From JANSWY01 sp965243755 (GTDB taxonomy: Bacteria > Bacteroidota > Bacteroidia > Cytophagales > Cyclobacteriaceae), in assembly GCA_965243755.1 (NCBI GenBank), contig CBDEVW010000006.1, forward strand, positions 186,001 to 250,000: DNA of 64,000 nucleotides. Reading direction: 5' to 3'. The translations under genes and the position numbers were made by a program. This document shows, in pieces, positions 9,180 to 16,605 of this stretch; positions within the stretch are counted from its first letter, which is position 1, and the number at the start of each line of letters is the position of its first letter. A model generated the notes under the pieces. The model saw only the letters and a program-made list of their open reading frames with translations. It did no database searches and had not been told where the DNA came from.

Positions 9180-9523
9180 TGGGAAGAAAAAATCAACACA
9201 AGAATAGAAAAGGTGTCGTATATTCTACGGACCCTGATTATGAATACAATGAGTACGGCGACTTTGAGGAGGAGACCCTTCCACCTGAGGAGCAGAACCT
9301 TCGTGTGCAACTGGACAAAAAAGCAAGAGGAGGAAAACAAGTTACATTAGTAACCGGATTTGTAGGTACTGAAGACGACCTTAAAGATCTCGGCAAACAG
9401 CTGAAATCCAAGTGTGGTGTAGGAGGCAGTGCCAAGGATGGGGAGATACTGATTCAGGGTGATTTCAGAGAAAAAGTACTGGCAGAACTGACCAAACAAG
9501 GTTACAAGGCAAAGAAAATTTAG
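9179..9523 (+). CDS. SUI1/YciH-family translation factor
   Basis: 114 residues. A basic and acidic N-terminal tail (1-45) is followed by the eIF1-like domain: ARGGKQVTLVTGFVGTEDDLKDL, then KCGVGGSAKDGEILIQGD and a C-terminal helix. This is the YciH/SUI1 fold, related to eukaryotic initiation factor 1, thought to check initiation accuracy on the small ribosomal subunit. The start codon shares a base with the upstream universal stress protein stop, so the pair forms a stress-linked operon. No terminator hairpin is obvious after the stop. Confidence 0.88.
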   Translation: MGRKNQHKNRKGVVYSTDPDYEYNEYGDFEEETLPPEEQNLRVQLDKKARGGKQVTLVTGFVGTEDDLKDLGKQLKSKCGVGGSAKDGEILIQGDFREKVLAELTKQGYKAKKI

Positions 9524-9554
9524 CCGCTACGGAAAAGAAAAGAAGCTTCCATAC

Positions 9555-9584
9555 TTTGATTTTACTCATATCGGTATAAATTTG
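9555..9584 (+). promoter_or_regulatory. Predicted his-operon promoter, Bacteroidota type
   Basis: TTTG at 9555-9558 and TAAATTTG at 9577-9584 match the Bacteroidota -33/-7 consensus (TTG, 17-23 bp, TAnnTTTG) with an 18-bp spacer after TTG. Transcription would begin about 4-6 bases after the -7 element, near 9588-9590, so only a few bases precede the leader-peptide ATG at 9592. Confidence 0.65.
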
Positions 9585-9591
9585 CCGCGAT

Positions 9592-9645
9592 ATGCAAAAC
9601 AACTCACATAAAAACTTTGATTTCCATCATCTCCATCATTCCTAA
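9592..9645 (+). CDS. hisL: Histidine-rich leader peptide of the his operon
   Basis: A 17-codon reading frame that ends 84 bp before hisG. It encodes MQNNSHKNFDFHHLHHS, with five histidines of which four fall in the five-residue run HHLHH, then TAA. This is the composition of a ribosome-stalling leader peptide in class I attenuators that sense charged tRNA-His. Right after it, ATTCC (9638-9642) can pair with GGAAT (9651-9655). No classical terminator with a pure U-run is seen before hisG, only T-rich sequence near 9690-9712, so control may act on translation or through Rho. The symbol is by analogy with enteric hisL. Confidence 0.75.
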   Translation: MQNNSHKNFDFHHLHHS

Positions 9646-9729
9646 TGATCGGAATCAATAATTGCATATAACAACATTACCTTTCAGTACTTTTCATTTT
9701 ATTTTATTTACAGATTATCCAAAACAATA

Positions 9730-10590
9730 ATGGAAGCTCAACTTAGAATTGCGGTTCAAAAATCAGGACGACTTAGCGAAGACTCGTTGAAATTACTCAA
9801 GGAGTGTGGCATCAAATTCAATAACGGGATCAAGAAATTGAAGGCGGTTTCACATAATTTCCCGATTGAATTCCTCTTTTTGAGAGACGATGATATCCCT
9901 GGTTATGTGGAAGATGGTATTGCAGACCTTGGAATTGTTGGTGAGAACGTCCATGTTGAGAAAGGTAAGGAAGTAGAGATCATCAAACGATTAGGTTTCT
10001 CCAGGTGCAGACTATCATTGGCAATTCCTAAAAATGAGGAGTATACAGATGTTAATTATTTCCAGGACAAGAATATAGCTACCTCTTACCCTAATATTCT
10101 TGGTCAATTCCTGAAAGAGAAAAAAGTAACCTGTGATATCCATGAAATAAGCGGGTCGGTAGAGATTGCACCGAGCATTGGGTTGGCAGAGGGGATTTGT
10201 GATATTGTAAGTTCCGGGAGCACGCTGATGAGTAATGGTTTGAAAGAAGTGGAAACCATTTTTAAATCGGAAGCTGTGTTGATCGCAGACAAAAAGCTAA
10301 GTACAGAAAAGCAGGCACTCGTTGATCAACTGTTGTTCAGGATCAATGCGGTCCTGGAAGGCAAAAGCAATAAATATGTATTGCTCAACGCACCTAATGA
10401 TGCTCTTGAAAAAATTATCGATCTTTTACCAGGCATGAGAAGCCCTACGGTATTGCCGCTGGCACAGGAGGGATGGAGTAGCATTCACTCCGTGATCAAT
10501 GAAGATGTGTTTTGGGAGAAAATAGAGGAATTACGTGCTGCAGGAGCAGAAGGAGTTTTGGTTGTGCCTATTGAAAAAATGATCAAGTAA
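9730..10590 (+). CDS. hisG: ATP phosphoribosyltransferase, long form (HisG)
   Basis: 286 residues, the long form with a C-terminal ACT-like regulatory domain (about 215-286, including PGMRSPTVLPLAQEGWSSIHSV), so no HisZ partner is needed. Catalytic-domain motifs include RIAVQKSGRLSEDS at the N-terminus, DLGIVGENVHVE and the PRPP loop SGSVEIAPSIGLAEGICDIVSSG. It catalyses the first step of histidine synthesis, ATP plus PRPP to phosphoribosyl-ATP, and is feedback-inhibited by histidine in the family. The stop overlaps hisD (TAATG). Expression is probably set by the leader peptide upstream. Confidence 0.95.
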   Translation: MEAQLRIAVQKSGRLSEDSLKLLKECGIKFNNGIKKLKAVSHNFPIEFLFLRDDDIPGYVEDGIADLGIVGENVHVEKGKEVEIIKRLGFSRCRLSLAIPKNEEYTDVNYFQDKNIATSYPNILGQFLKEKKVTCDIHEISGSVEIAPSIGLAEGICDIVSSGSTLMSNGLKEVETIFKSEAVLIADKKLSTEKQALVDQLLFRINAVLEGKSNKYVLLNAPNDALEKIIDLLPGMRSPTVLPLAQEGWSSIHSVINEDVFWEKIEELRAAGAEGVLVVPIEKMIK

Positions 10591-11885
10591 TGAAAATCAT
10601 TGTTGAACCTGCAAGAGAAGAATGGTCTGAAATTATTGCAAGACCAGTGATCAATCAATCCAAAATTGAGCGGATTGTGCAGCCAATACTGGACAAAGTG
10701 CAGCGAGGTGGCGATAAAGCACTAAGAAAACTGGCCCTGGAGTACGATCATGTAGAACTGGATGACCTTTTTGTAAATCCCAAACTACTAAAAGCGGCGA
10801 AAAACCAGGTTCCGAAAGAATTGAAGGATGCCATTAGTCTGGCAAAGGAAAACATCTGGAAATTTCATGAGGCCCAAAAGCAGGAGGAACTTGTGGTGGA
10901 AACGAGCCCTGGTGTTACGTGCAGAAGAAAAAGTGTACCTATTGAGCGGGTAGGACTGTACATTCCAGGGGGTACCGCACCATTGTTTTCTACCGTGCTC
11001 ATGTTGGCAATACCAGCTAAAATCGCGGGTTGTTCAGAGATTGTTATCAGTACCCCTACGAATAACCTGGGTGAGATAAACCCTGTAGTACTCTACACGG
11101 CGGACCTTTTGGGTATTTCCAAAGTGATCAAACTGGGAGGTGCTCAGGCAATCGCTGCAATGGCTTATGGTACTGAAAGTGTACCTAAGGTTGATAAGAT
11201 ATTTGGTCCGGGGAACCAGTATGTGACCATGGCAAAGCAATTGGTCAGCAGAGACGCTACAGCCATAGATATGCCGGCTGGACCATCAGAGGTTTGTGTG
11301 ATGGCAGATAAACATGCCAATCCTGCCTTTATCGCTGCAGATCTGTTGTCTCAGGCGGAGCATGGCGTGGATAGTCAGGTGTTGTTGGTAGCAAGAGATG
11401 AAAAGACAGCTCAGCAGGTATCGAAAGAGGTGGATATTCAATTGAAAGATCTTCCACGAAAAGATTTGGCAAAGATGGCATTGAAAAACAGTAGCCTTGT
11501 GGTACTTAAAAAGAAAAAAGATATGCTGGATCTCGTCAATAAGTATGCTCCTGAGCACTTGATCATTGCCATGAAAGACGCAGATGAAATAGCGGATCAG
11601 GTCATTAACGCGGGCTCGGTATTTATAGGACCTTATACACCGGAATCTGCAGGTGACTATGCCAGCGGTACCAACCATACCCTGCCAACCAACGGATGGG
11701 CAAGTTCAACGGCCGGAGTAAGCCTGGATTCATTTGTGAAGAAAATCACCTATCAGACCATATCAAAAAAAGGATTGATCAATATTGGTGGTGCTATTGA
11801 AAAGATGGCTGCTGCCGAACAACTCTACGCGCACCAAAATGCGGTCAGTATTCGCTTAAAAGCAATAAGGGACAATAAGAAATGA
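10590..11885 (+). CDS. hisD: Histidinol dehydrogenase HisD
   Basis: 431 residues, full length. Characteristic motifs are VGLYIPGGTAPLFSTVLM, KLGGAQAIAAMAYGTESVPKV (read as two adjacent blocks), the MPAGPSEVCV segment near residue 228 and DLLSQAEHG with zinc-binding residues. It oxidises histidinol to histidine in two NAD-dependent steps, the last reactions of the pathway. It is coupled to hisG upstream by TAATG and to hisC downstream by ATGA. Confidence 0.96.
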   Translation: MKIIVEPAREEWSEIIARPVINQSKIERIVQPILDKVQRGGDKALRKLALEYDHVELDDLFVNPKLLKAAKNQVPKELKDAISLAKENIWKFHEAQKQEELVVETSPGVTCRRKSVPIERVGLYIPGGTAPLFSTVLMLAIPAKIAGCSEIVISTPTNNLGEINPVVLYTADLLGISKVIKLGGAQAIAAMAYGTESVPKVDKIFGPGNQYVTMAKQLVSRDATAIDMPAGPSEVCVMADKHANPAFIAADLLSQAEHGVDSQVLLVARDEKTAQQVSKEVDIQLKDLPRKDLAKMALKNSSLVVLKKKKDMLDLVNKYAPEHLIIAMKDADEIADQVINAGSVFIGPYTPESAGDYASGTNHTLPTNGWASSTAGVSLDSFVKKITYQTISKKGLINIGGAIEKMAAAEQLYAHQNAVSIRLKAIRDNKK

Positions 11886-12931
11886 TTAATATTCAGGATT
11901 TAATTAGACCACACCTAAGAAACCTAAAACCTTATTCCTCTGCCAGGGATGAATATACCGGAACGGAAGGAGTGTTTTTGGATGCCAATGAAAACCCCTA
12001 TGGTAGTACAGGAGGTGGTTCATACAATCGCTATCCCGATCCTTACCAGAGAAAATTGAAACAACGGTTAGCGCAGATGAAAAGGGTGCCGGCTGACAGA
12101 ATTTTTCTCGGAAATGGAAGTGACGAACCAATAGATTTGTTGTTTAGGGCCTTTTGTGATCCTGTGCTCGACGAAGTGCTGATCATGCCACCTACTTATG
12201 GGATGTATGAGGTTTCGGCCAATATCAATAATGTGGCCATTAAAAAAGTGAACCTGAAACCGGATTTTCAAATTGATCTGGAAGCAGTACTTTCGGCCAT
12301 CAATCAACATACTAAGATCATATTCATATGCAGTCCCAACAATCCATCTGGTAACCGGATGAAACTGAGTGATATCGAGTCTATCGTAAAGAACGCACCG
12401 GGACTGGTAGTGATTGATGAAGCCTATATTGATTTTACACCTGCAGAGAGTATGGTGCATGAGTTAAAAGCATACTCGAATGTGGTGGTGTTACAGACAT
12501 TCAGTAAGGCTTGGGGTTTAGCGGCTATCAGATTGGGGATGGCATTTGCACATCCGGAAATTGTGAGCATTCTTAATGCCATTAAGCCACCTTACAACAT
12601 CAGTCAGTTGACCCAGGAAGAGGCTTTAAAAGCACTGGACCTTGAGGCTGACAAAGATGCCATGGTAAGGGACATTATCAACCAGCGAAGATTGGTGAAG
12701 GAAGAGCTGGAATCACTGGAGGTGGTAGAAAAGGTTTATCCTTCTGAAGCCAATTTCCTCCTGGTGAAAGTGACAGATGCCGAAGCAATGTATCATTTTC
12801 TGATTGATCAAAAGGTCATTACCAGAGACCGTAGCAAAGTAGAGTTATGTGAGGAGTGCATCCGGGTTACAATCGGAACCTCTGAGGAGAATGAAGCGCT
12901 GATTAAAGGTATAAAGCAATTCAACCCCTGA
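11882..12931 (+). CDS. hisC: Histidinol-phosphate aminotransferase HisC
   Basis: 349 residues, fold-type I PLP enzyme. The N-terminus has LDANENPYG, then RYPDPYQRKLKQRLA and LGNGSDEPIDLLFRAF. VIDEAYIDF carries the cofactor-binding aspartate, and the Schiff-base lysine lies near residue 208 in TFSKAWGLAAIRLG. It converts imidazole-acetol phosphate to histidinol phosphate with glutamate. It is the last gene before the his operon is interrupted; the usual next gene, hisB, is found 3.7 kb away on the same strand. Confidence 0.95.
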   Translation: MINIQDLIRPHLRNLKPYSSARDEYTGTEGVFLDANENPYGSTGGGSYNRYPDPYQRKLKQRLAQMKRVPADRIFLGNGSDEPIDLLFRAFCDPVLDEVLIMPPTYGMYEVSANINNVAIKKVNLKPDFQIDLEAVLSAINQHTKIIFICSPNNPSGNRMKLSDIESIVKNAPGLVVIDEAYIDFTPAESMVHELKAYSNVVVLQTFSKAWGLAAIRLGMAFAHPEIVSILNAIKPPYNISQLTQEEALKALDLEADKDAMVRDIINQRRLVKEELESLEVVEKVYPSEANFLLVKVTDAEAMYHFLIDQKVITRDRSKVELCEECIRVTIGTSEENEALIKGIKQFNP

Positions 12932-12944
12932 TTTACCAGGGGTT
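12923..12944. terminator. Bidirectional hairpin across two convergent stop codons
   Basis: AACCCCTG (12923-12930), loop ATTTAC, CAGGGGTT (12937-12944). The hisC stop (12929-12931) and the SxtJ-like stop (12933-12935 on the minus strand) lie inside it. It has an 8-bp stem and a short T-run on the plus side (GGTTTTCC), with A/T-poor sequence on the minus side. It probably limits read-through between the converging operons. Confidence 0.5.
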
Positions 12945-13319
12945 TTCCAGGTCTTTTGACGTAAAGTTATGTTCACGCTCTACGAACATGGTGTCCTTTG
13001 GGGGGCTTTTGAAGTGTAATTGATCCCCTGTAAAAATCCTGTATAGCAATGCAATGGGGGTTAGGATCAGGAAATAGATCAGGCTCAATAGAATTCTGGA
13101 GTTGACCCAACCCAGGACATGCGCCAGTCCGAACCATATTTTTAATATGAACCTTCCCGCAGCAGGCACTAAAGCCGAAATGATCAATATGCCTCCTGCC
13201 ACCCATAATAATGCAGGTAGATCTGCTTTTCCGGTCAGTTTGAGAAAACCATAGATGACGGCAAAACCGGTAACCATCACCAGGAGAGCCATGATTTCTT
13301 TTTTGGAGTATCCTCGCAT
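12933..13319 (-). CDS. SxtJ-family small membrane protein
   Basis: 128 residues with about three transmembrane segments (residues 10-27, 35-55, 75-95) and a polar C-terminal tail ending near FTSKDLENPW. The order of segments and the ILTPIALLYRIF and SPPKDTMF blocks fit the SxtJ family, named after a gene of unknown biochemical role in saxitoxin clusters. It is the last gene of a four-gene minus-strand cassette; its ATG shares one base with the stop of the DUF5989 gene (TAATG). In the family it almost always accompanies a carbamoyltransferase. Confidence 0.7.
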   Translation of the reverse strand: MRGYSKKEIMALLVMVTGFAVIYGFLKLTGKADLPALLWVAGGILIISALVPAAGRFILKIWFGLAHVLGWVNSRILLSLIYFLILTPIALLYRIFTGDQLHFKSPPKDTMFVEREHNFTSKDLENPW

Positions 13320-13468
13320 TAGAAAATAGAGTATATAAAAGGAGCTATGGCTGAATTACCTCCTACTACCACCAATATTCCAAATAGTAGGAAAACGATG
13401 ATCATCGGGATCAACCAATATTTCTTCCTTTCTCTAAGGAATTTCCATAAATCTGCTAAAAACTCCAT
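13319..13468 (-). CDS. DUF5989-family micro-protein (SxtK-like)
   Basis: A 49-residue gene: MEFLADLWKFLRERKKYW, then one transmembrane helix (LIPMIIVFLLFGILVVVGG), then SAIAPFIYSIF. This is the typical DUF5989 pattern of amphipathic basic N-terminus plus a single membrane span with a short Phe-ending tail. It sits between the SGNH hydrolase (1 bp away) and the SxtJ-like gene (overlap TAATG), so translation is probably coupled. A membrane scaffold or anchor for the carbamoylation cassette is inference; no catalytic residues are visible. Confidence 0.75.
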   Translation of the reverse strand: MEFLADLWKFLRERKKYWLIPMIIVFLLFGILVVVGGNSAIAPFIYSIF

Positions 13469-13469
13469 A

Positions 13470-14636
13470 TCAATGCAATGCTAGATAAGCTTTAATATAA
13501 CTCGCCAATTCCCTGGCAATGTAATCATGTCCCTCCGGACTTAGGTGGCGGTCACACTGGTAGCTAAAATAAGGAAAACCCATATCATTTTGCTCGATGT
13601 AATCAATGGTTTTTGGATACATGTCATAATAGGGGATATCCAGATGCTGACAAATTTGTTTTAGCTTTTGGTTAGGCAATGTTGGGTCCATTTCCTTATC
13701 ATATTTCATCGCCGTAAATGCCAGCCAGTTTTTGTCTGTCTGGTACGGATCGGGCAATTGGATCACCATTAGCTGGGCACTGTCCTTTGCTACCTGTTTT
13801 GTCAATTCTTTGAGGCATTTTCCGGTAATTTCATAGCCTACTTCGGTTAATTCAGAACCTTTCGTTGAGTATACATCTGCAAGAGTTTGTTTGAAGTCAC
13901 TTTTCATATTGATCAGGGACTGGACATTAGAACCAATAACGCGCCAGCCTTTAGCCGCAAGCTTAATGACATACAATCCACTAATTACAGGGTGGATTAT
14001 TTCAGGTGTATTGTTTTCCTGTATTGATGACAAGACTTCATCCATGGTTCCTTTGGTGTAAATCAGGTTGAGCTCTTCATCAATTAGCCCTTCTTTCTGT
14101 GCGTTATAGTTATCATAAAGGTCATTGTAGTTGAGGAAGAAAAGCAGGACCAGATCAGGTTTGAAATGCCTTACGAAGTTATCGTAAAGTGCCAATTCAT
14201 GGATAGTGCCGAATCCACCACTGCTTCCAAAATTCAAAACTTCGATATCGTTTCCCAGCAGGCTGTCCAGCAAGTGTGAAAATACCTGTTGGTCTGAAAC
14301 CCCATAACCTTCCACAAAGGAATCACCTAGCAAAGCAATTCTGTATTTGCCATTGGGATGTAATGCGATATCCTTATTCCGCATGCCATATTGGTTGGTT
14401 TGATAATTGGCCGAGAAGCAATCTTTGTTGTGTGTTACCTTATTGTTGGGGTAGTGCCACACTTTCCAGTAAGCATTATCACTAAGGTATGCCCGGTCAT
14501 AGGACTCCCTGATGAGGAATGTCTGGTTGGTAGAGAACAAAATCCTCAGGAGGACTTCCAGCATGAGAATGGCCATACTGGAACTAACAAGCAGCAATAC
14601 TAAATTTCTTGGGTCAATTTTGGGAATGCGAATCAT
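13470..14636 (-). CDS. Membrane-anchored SGNH/GDSL-type hydrolase
   Basis: 388 residues with one N-terminal transmembrane segment (about residues 11-33). The hydrolase domain starts near residue 95 with block I (ALLGDSFVEGYGV, nucleophile serine), block II glycine (NFGSSGGFGT), block III asparagine (FLNYNDL) and the C-terminal D-x-x-H pair in CDRHLSPEGH. It is likely an O-acyl esterase or transferase facing the periplasm. It directly abuts the carbamoyltransferase gene (stop 14637, start 14636), so the two are one operon. The substrate is unknown; a sugar or polyketide-like product is a guess from context. Confidence 0.82.
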   Translation of the reverse strand: MIRIPKIDPRNLVLLLVSSSMAILMLEVLLRILFSTNQTFLIRESYDRAYLSDNAYWKVWHYPNNKVTHNKDCFSANYQTNQYGMRNKDIALHPNGKYRIALLGDSFVEGYGVSDQQVFSHLLDSLLGNDIEVLNFGSSGGFGTIHELALYDNFVRHFKPDLVLLFFLNYNDLYDNYNAQKEGLIDEELNLIYTKGTMDEVLSSIQENNTPEIIHPVISGLYVIKLAAKGWRVIGSNVQSLINMKSDFKQTLADVYSTKGSELTEVGYEITGKCLKELTKQVAKDSAQLMVIQLPDPYQTDKNWLAFTAMKYDKEMDPTLPNQKLKQICQHLDIPYYDMYPKTIDYIEQNDMGFPYFSYQCDRHLSPEGHDYIARELASYIKAYLALH

Positions 14637-16484
14637 CTAATCCAGATTATATGCAGTGGGTGCGGATTTAATGTCAGTGGTCTGATGCTTTTTATCAAAT
14701 ACGTAATTATTGATTACCAACAGGTCCATTTCTGTCTCCATAAAACATCGGTAGGCGTCTTTTGCATTAGAAACAATCGGTTCGCCCCGTACATTGAAGC
14801 TGGTATTGATCATTACACCACATCCGGTTAATTCTGCAAAGGCAGTGAGCAACTGATGAAACAATGGATTGGTTTCCTCATGTACTGTTTGCACCCTGGC
14901 AGAGTAATCAATATGAGTGATCGCAGGCAAAGTTGATCGTTCAAAACGTAACTTCTCCGTGATGCCCAATTGGTCATAATGATTAGGTTTCTTGTTACGC
15001 ATCTGGTCATTCACGGGAACTGCCAATAACATGTAGGGGGACGAAGTGTCTAATTGAAAATGCTTTTTTGCCTCTTCTGCAAGTACTGCTGGAGCAAATG
15101 GTCTGAAGGATTCCCTGTATTTGATTTTTAAATTGATTTTTTGTTGCATTTCGGGATTCCGGGGGTCACCCAATATACTTCGGTTACCCAATGCCCTGGG
15201 GCCAAACTCCATTCTTCCCTGAACCCAGCCGATTACCTTACCATGTGATAATTCCTGCGCAATGTGTCTCGTTAATTCCTGTTGGTTACTATATGCTTTT
15301 ACAAGTGGTTTATTTTGGCTAATCAACTCATCAATCTCGTGATCTGAGATATCCGGACCAAGGTACGCACCATTCATGAGGTCTTGAGCGGCAGTGATGA
15401 TCCGAGGCTGATCCTTTCCAATGTGATATGCTGCCAGGGCAGCTCCGGGTGCTCCTCCGGCATCTCCGGAAGCTGGCTGGATAAATATTTTATCAAAAAT
15501 GCCTGCCTGGTGTAATTTTCCGTTCGCCACACAATTCAGCGCTACACCACCTGCGAGGCACAAATTGGATTCTCCAGTCAGTTTTTTAGCTGTACCAGCC
15601 ATTTTAAGTACAATCTCCTCAGTAATATGCTGAATGGCCAGTGCCAGATTACAATGGTCCTGCTGTATCGGAGATTCTGGCAATCTTCTGGGAAGGTTGA
15701 AGAGTTTCAGCCAGCCTTTGTCCTTAGTCATGGTAAGACCGGCACTATAGTTGAAAAACTTCTGGTTCATCCATATGGATCCGTCATCATAAATTTTAAT
15801 CAAATGAGATTTGATGATTTCTTCAAATTTTGACGTTTGTTTACACCTGTTACCATAAGGAGCCAGACCCATCAGTTTATATTCCCCGGAGTTTACTTTA
15901 AAGCCCAGGTAGTAGGTAAATGCAGAATAAAGCAATCCAACGGAGTGCGGGAACCTCAGCTCCTTCAATACTTTGATTTTATTTCCCTGGCCATGACATA
16001 TTGTAGCAGTAGCCCATTCACCAACGCCATCAATCGTCACAATGGCTGCCGATTCGAAATTGCTGGGGTAGAATGCACTTGCAGCATGTGATAAGTGGTG
16101 TTCTGTAAAAGAAATGGGGACGCTCGAAATATTGCCAATTTTCTTTAATTCACTGCGGATCAGACTTTTGAGGAACAGTTTCTCTTTTATCCAGACAGGG
16201 ATGGCCGCTATAAATGATTTCAGACCTCTGGGAGCCGTGTAATAGTAGGTCTCAACGAGCCGTTCAAACTTCAGAAATGGTTTGTCATAAAAAACAATGG
16301 CTTCCAGCTCACTCCATGAAGATTTGGAAGCTTTCATACAATAGCTAATTGCGTTCGATGGGAAGGAAGCATCGTGTTTTACCCTGGTGAATCGTTCCTC
16401 CTGTGCAGCAACGATGATCTGACCATTTTCTACAACGGCTGCAGCGGCATCATGATAATAACAGGAAATACCCAGGATTTTCAT
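14637..16484 (-). CDS. O-carbamoyltransferase, NodU/TobZ/SxtI family
   Basis: 615 residues from the ATG at 16484 (MKILGISCYYHDAAAAVV), the standard family opening; the longer open frame to 16691 overlaps hisB and is not a plausible start. Features are the TsaD-like N-terminal domain (HHLSHAASAFYPS, VTIDGVGEWAT, NSGEYKLMGLAPYG), LCLAGGVALNCVANGKL, and the C-terminal FGPRALGNRSILGDPR and FNVRGEPIV blocks. It would move a carbamoyl group from carbamoyl phosphate, through carbamoyl-AMP, to a hydroxyl of a small molecule or glycan. It heads the cassette and is divergent from hisB. Confidence 0.9.
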   Translation of the reverse strand: MKILGISCYYHDAAAAVVENGQIIVAAQEERFTRVKHDASFPSNAISYCMKASKSSWSELEAIVFYDKPFLKFERLVETYYYTAPRGLKSFIAAIPVWIKEKLFLKSLIRSELKKIGNISSVPISFTEHHLSHAASAFYPSNFESAAIVTIDGVGEWATATICHGQGNKIKVLKELRFPHSVGLLYSAFTYYLGFKVNSGEYKLMGLAPYGNRCKQTSKFEEIIKSHLIKIYDDGSIWMNQKFFNYSAGLTMTKDKGWLKLFNLPRRLPESPIQQDHCNLALAIQHITEEIVLKMAGTAKKLTGESNLCLAGGVALNCVANGKLHQAGIFDKIFIQPASGDAGGAPGAALAAYHIGKDQPRIITAAQDLMNGAYLGPDISDHEIDELISQNKPLVKAYSNQQELTRHIAQELSHGKVIGWVQGRMEFGPRALGNRSILGDPRNPEMQQKINLKIKYRESFRPFAPAVLAEEAKKHFQLDTSSPYMLLAVPVNDQMRNKKPNHYDQLGITEKLRFERSTLPAITHIDYSARVQTVHEETNPLFHQLLTAFAELTGCGVMINTSFNVRGEPIVSNAKDAYRCFMETEMDLLVINNYVFDKKHQTTDIKSAPTAYNLD

Positions 16485-16570
16485 TGAGACAAAAATGTTG
16501 AAATATTTCAAATTGGAAAGATTCACAGAATAATAAATGCCCCAAAGCCATATTAATTGCTCCCCATCAC

Positions 16571-16578
16571 TATATTTG
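16571..16578 (+). promoter_or_regulatory. Possible -7 promoter element for hisB
   Basis: TATATTTG fits TAnnTTTG exactly and lies 27 bp before the hisB ATG. No TTG is found at the expected 17-23 bp upstream, so this is a partial match. It would give hisB its own transcription after separation from hisGDC. Confidence 0.35.
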
Positions 16579-16605
16579 GCACTCTTTTTTGAATCCTGAA
16601 AAACC

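Noticed and set aside
9651..9730. Classical rho-independent attenuator before hisG
   Set aside because: I found only a 5-bp hairpin and scattered T-rich sequence, not a stable GC-rich stem followed by a T-run.
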